From: Irineochytrium annulatum
Lineage: Eukaryota > Chytridiomycota > Chytridiomycetes > Chytridiales > Chytridiaceae
Assembly: GCA_027600665.1 (NCBI GenBank)
Contig: JADGJL010001111.1
Coordinates: 1 to 10,054 of the forward strand
Length of the DNA stretch: 10,054 nucleotides
Direction of reading: 5' to 3'
Each line of letters begins with the position of its first letter. The first letter of the stretch is position 1. The translations under genes were made by a program, and so were the position numbers. Below are positions 7,580 to 10,054 of the stretch, in pieces. The notes below the pieces were generated by a model that did not search any database, was not told where the DNA came from, and was given only the letters and a program-made list of their open reading frames with translations.

Positions 7580-7778
7580 CTTCAATCTGCATTCTCAACG
7601 TAGCCGACGGGGCTGCAATTTTGCAGGTCGGCCCAAAGACGATGCCCAAAACGGCGACCAAGGCCATTTCCACGCAATCCATGTCGTACGCGTCCATGCC
7701 GTGACGCACGCAAACATGGTACTGCGGTGCGTCCTCATCGTGCTCTCGTTGGAAGAACCACCGCTGTTCAGCCAGCAT
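7580..7778 (-). CDS. Orphan coding-like exon, unknown protein
   Basis: From an ATG at 7778 a minus frame reads MLAEQRWFFQREHDEDAPQY, then CVRHGMDAYDMDC and the hydrophobic VEMALVAVLGIVFGPTCKIA, to a possible donor GAAG|GTAATT at 7579. Codon third positions are mostly G or C in the middle part, as in the secure genes here, while the other minus frame gives a Trp/Arg-rich text typical of a shadow. Past the donor the ORF ends soon in an AT-rich hydrophobic run, so if real it must splice; I found no convincing next exon. Upstream the frame meets a TGA four codons before the ATG. I do not recognise the sequence. It may be an isolated exon, a relic, or a false reading. Confidence 0.25.
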
Positions 7779-8577
7779 ACAATGTGCCAATCACGTCGCT
7801 GGGGGCTCAAAATCGTTCCAAAGACATGCGTAGCTCGGGCGTAAGTTCGTAAGTGTTGGTCTTAAGTGTGTGAAAATAATGGAGTTCGTAGCGCCGTCCT
7901 TATTATTGTGAAGGTCGCATTGGCGCAAAGATATATTTGACGTGGTGTCGAGGTGTTGAACCTCCCGCCCGCAGCGCCAACTTTATAGTAGAGCCTTGAG
8001 TTGCCAATAGGCACACCACGCGTATCGCCGAAGCGATGAAGGGCATGATACGACAAGTCTAAGAGGACCTTGCCGTCGACAACCATAAGGGATGATGAAG
8101 GCCTTGAGAAGGCGGGCGTGAAGGAACATCACATCCCTGATAGGGCAAGCCACGACGGGCTTCCCGTACCTCGTCGTGTGACGTCGTCCCGATCGAACAG
8201 CGACAGGTAGCCATACCCGAGTGTTCGGGAGGTGGTACTTTGCCGGACTTGATTCCGTAGTGCACTTTGCAATCAGCGCTAACCAAATGTGCTGGTTACT
8301 AACAGTACATACAGGTAACAAACGCAGTTGCTCAGCCGGGGTGAAAGATACCTCTCCCGGAGGAGGGCGCTTCCCTTGTCGGGATGGTCTGTATTCCAGG
8401 GTCTGAAACGTGACTCGGCCTCATAGTTGCTCTTCGCCAGCGGATGGCAATATGAGGTTGGTCTGTCGCTGGGAGGACAGTGGCCCTCCAGCCAGGATGG
8501 CCCCGCAGGGGTCATTGGTGCTGGATCGGCAGTTTCCAAGCCACTTTGGTCAAACAGCATCCAGTCAGTCCACTAGG
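7779..8577. other. Region without a clear gene; coding-like scraps
   Basis: Between the orphan exon and the retrotransposon LTR no frame gives a recognisable protein. Protein-like pieces lie in shifting minus frames: VHYGIKSGKVPPPEHSG (near 8260), GYGYLSLFDRDDVTRRGTG (near 8200), FLHARLLKAFIIPYG (near 8110), and VVDGKVLLDLSYHALHRFG with RGVPIGNSRLYY (8085-8000). They could be one decayed gene. On the plus strand a 42-codon ORF (7716-7844) ends on two closely spaced donor-like GTAAGT sites (7841 and 7849), and another open stretch runs 8221-8406. Between 8330 and 8577 a minus frame of about 90 codons is open but shows no motif. I cannot assign any of these. Confidence 0.25.
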
Positions 8578-8668
8578 TGTTAGCCTACGGGTGGTCTTAC
8601 AGTATAGCAGGACAGGAAGAGGTCACTGACTTTCAAGGGTGATGGCCAGATTGTCCTCCCCACTAACA
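8578..8668 (-). repeat. Candidate 3' LTR of a Ty1/copia element
   Basis: On the minus strand the segment begins TGTTAG directly after a purine tract and ends CTAACA, so it has the TG...CA ends and a perfect 6-bp terminal inverted repeat expected of an LTR. At 91 bp it is very short for a copia LTR, so it may be internally deleted. Alternatively the true LTR continues past 8578 towards lower coordinates. The 5' LTR and the target-site duplication would lie outside the window. Confidence 0.6.
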
Positions 8669-8677
8669 CTCCCCCGC
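8669..8677 (-). promoter_or_regulatory. Polypurine tract of the copia element
   Basis: The minus strand reads GCGGGGGAG immediately before TGTTAG. Copia-type elements typically show a G-rich polypurine tract, often ending GGGGGAG, abutting the 3' LTR; it primes plus-strand DNA synthesis. Its exact contact with the LTR start supports the LTR boundary chosen. Confidence 0.65.
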
Positions 8678-10054
8678 GATGTGGACGTCGCAAACCGTGG
8701 TAAGTATCAGGTAAAAATCGTCGTTTCGCTATTTGACTAAGTCCGTTATAGCGGCCTTGATCGTTGGCCGTGAGATTGAAATAGAACTTGTTCCACAGAC
8801 GAATCTTTTGGAGTATAGAATTCCATAGCCGTAAGTGCTGCGTAAATATTGCAGTATTCGAGGCTTTCATGTCTTTTCGTGTGGCTTTACCAGCTTGAAA
8901 TTGTGCTAGGTAATTTACCGCATACATTAGATCAGGTCGGGTGTGCCGTGCCAAATATGATAGTTTCATCAAGCATGAATATACAAGGACATTTTCTCCT
9001 GTGGTAGTATTTCGTCATTCTCATCCTGTCGATAAGTGATCGCCATAGGAGTTTACTTTATGTTCGGAAGTTGTCCTTCACTGGTTTCCCAGTACCCAAA
9101 TTCTATCAGAATTTGTTTCGCAAACTTATGTTGTCCTATGAAAATGCCATCTTTCACTTTTTCAATACTGATTGACAAGATCCATTGCGCTTCAGAGTCA
9201 CGATAGCACACTTCCCATTGGTTATTCAAATCTTCCTTTAATTGCTTTAGCAATCTAGGATCAGAAGCGATCAGTACGAAATCGTCAACGTAGATAATTA
9301 AAATCTGCGTTGATCGCATCGCTGTGTCGATAAGATAGACCAGTGTCAGCCGTGCTTTGCTTATAGCCAATCTTCAATGCAGTCTCGACGACAAGTTCAT
9401 ACCACGCTTTTCCAGACTGTTTCAGTCCGTAGTTCGCAGTTTCCAAATCTTATGTCGTCCGTTTTTCCCTATGGTTTCGTAACCTTTGGGTGCTCTGATG
9501 TAGACGTTCTCCAATAGCATTGCATGTAGATAAGCGGTCTTTACATCAAGAGTCCCAATAACAAGGTCAACATTTCACATAGGGCAAGTACTATGCGAAG
9601 CGTGAATATTTTCACAACTGGTGGATAAGTAATCTCTGCCATATTCTTGGCTAAATCCGCGTGCAACAAATCTTGCTTTAAAGCGGAGGAGATCATCAAA
9701 TCTGAAACTTTATAATCAAAGACCCATTTACTATCCGTTACATGTTGGCCCTCGTCTTCGACTTCTTCCCAAACTTCTTGTTCTTTGAGGAGTTTAACTC
9801 CGAATCCATAGCTGCCTTCCATTTTGGGCGGTACTTCTCATGTTTTTTTGAAAACATGGCTATATCATAGCTTGAAGGTACCCGTGGCATTTCGGATATT
9901 TTGTTGGTTTGCCTGGTACGACATCAAGAACAAGTCGAGGATCCTTTGAAGCATTTCGGGAAATAAGATAATGGAATTGTAAATCCATATAGTCATTTCC
10001 CATAGTGAAATCTTCGGATTCAGCAGAAGTCAATAACCTGGCATCAGCTCTTAT

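Larger units (their letters stand above)
8578..10054 (-). mobile_element. Decayed Ty1/copia retrotransposon, 3' part of pol and LTR
   Basis: The element enters from the right edge and runs leftward. Reverse-transcriptase landmarks appear in the correct order but in changing frames: KYRPKWKAAMDSEL (near 9830), KEQEVWEEVE and SKWVFDYKV (9800-9710), YPPVVKIFTLRIVLAL (near 9620), LDVKTAYLHAML and YIRAPKGYE (9550-9480), NYGLKQSGKAWYELV (near 9420), IIYVDDFVLIASD with the YVDD catalytic box at 9281-9292, LSYLARHTRPDLMYAVNYLAQ (near 8930), and RILQYLRSTYGYGILYS (near 8840). At least five frame changes or stops separate them, so no active polymerase can be made. After the last motif, where RNase H should follow, only about 130 bases remain before the polypurine tract, so most of RNase H is missing. 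Integrase, protease and gag would lie beyond the window or be lost. Confidence 0.92.

Noticed and set aside
8221..8406. 61-codon plus-strand ORF
   Set aside because: It begins with GTG, shows no motif, and lies in a region where several frames on both strands look equally protein-like.

Overview
The window looks like nuclear DNA of a fungus. Genes are compact and fairly GC-rich. Their introns are short (56-77 bp) with GTAAGT-like donors and lie in frame-consistent positions. The gene content also fits: an F-box/leucine-rich-repeat (LRR) protein, a C2H2 zinc-finger regulator with Q-rich and acidic tracts, a mitochondrial enoyl-CoA isomerase, and a decayed Ty1/copia retrotransposon. There are no bacterial operons or Shine-Dalgarno-led genes. 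I cannot fix the phylum from this sequence; an early-diverging (zoosporic) or basidiomycete-like fungus is possible.

Layout. (1) 1-186, minus: an ORF running off the left edge that may be the N-terminus of an unknown protein. (2) 253-1628, minus: a spliced F-box/LRR gene. Its ORF now stops at 602, yet LRR-like sequence continues in the same frame past that stop and, after a one-base-type frame change near 458, on to 253. This suggests a recently truncated gene. (3) 1819-2640, minus: a second, heavily decayed LRR sequence whose frames shift several times and that resembles the repeats of its neighbour. (4) 2893-3692, plus: a two-exon gene for a 240-residue low-complexity protein with a possible Whi5/Nrm1-type motif. 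(5) 3693-4123: a non-coding or relic region with an LRR-like stretch and a perfect 10-bp inverted repeat. (6) 4124-5844, plus: a zinc-finger transcription factor with a probable short first exon. (7) 5845-6182: promoter region with an E-box, a TATA box and an upstream ORF. (8) 6183-7240, plus: a three-exon enoyl-CoA delta-isomerase. (9) 7241-8577: no recognisable gene, but at least one coding-like segment on the minus strand. (10) 8578-10054, minus: the 3' part of a copia element with a candidate 91-bp LTR, a polypurine tract, and a pol region broken by several frameshifts and apparently lacking most of RNase H.

The genes do not form a pathway. The left half looks like a birth-and-death cluster of F-box/LRR genes, the middle holds three conserved-looking housekeeping or regulatory genes, and the right end is a decaying transposon insertion. 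The strongest novelty candidates are the possible Whi5-like protein, the freshly broken F-box gene, and the orphan coding-like segment at 7580-7778.
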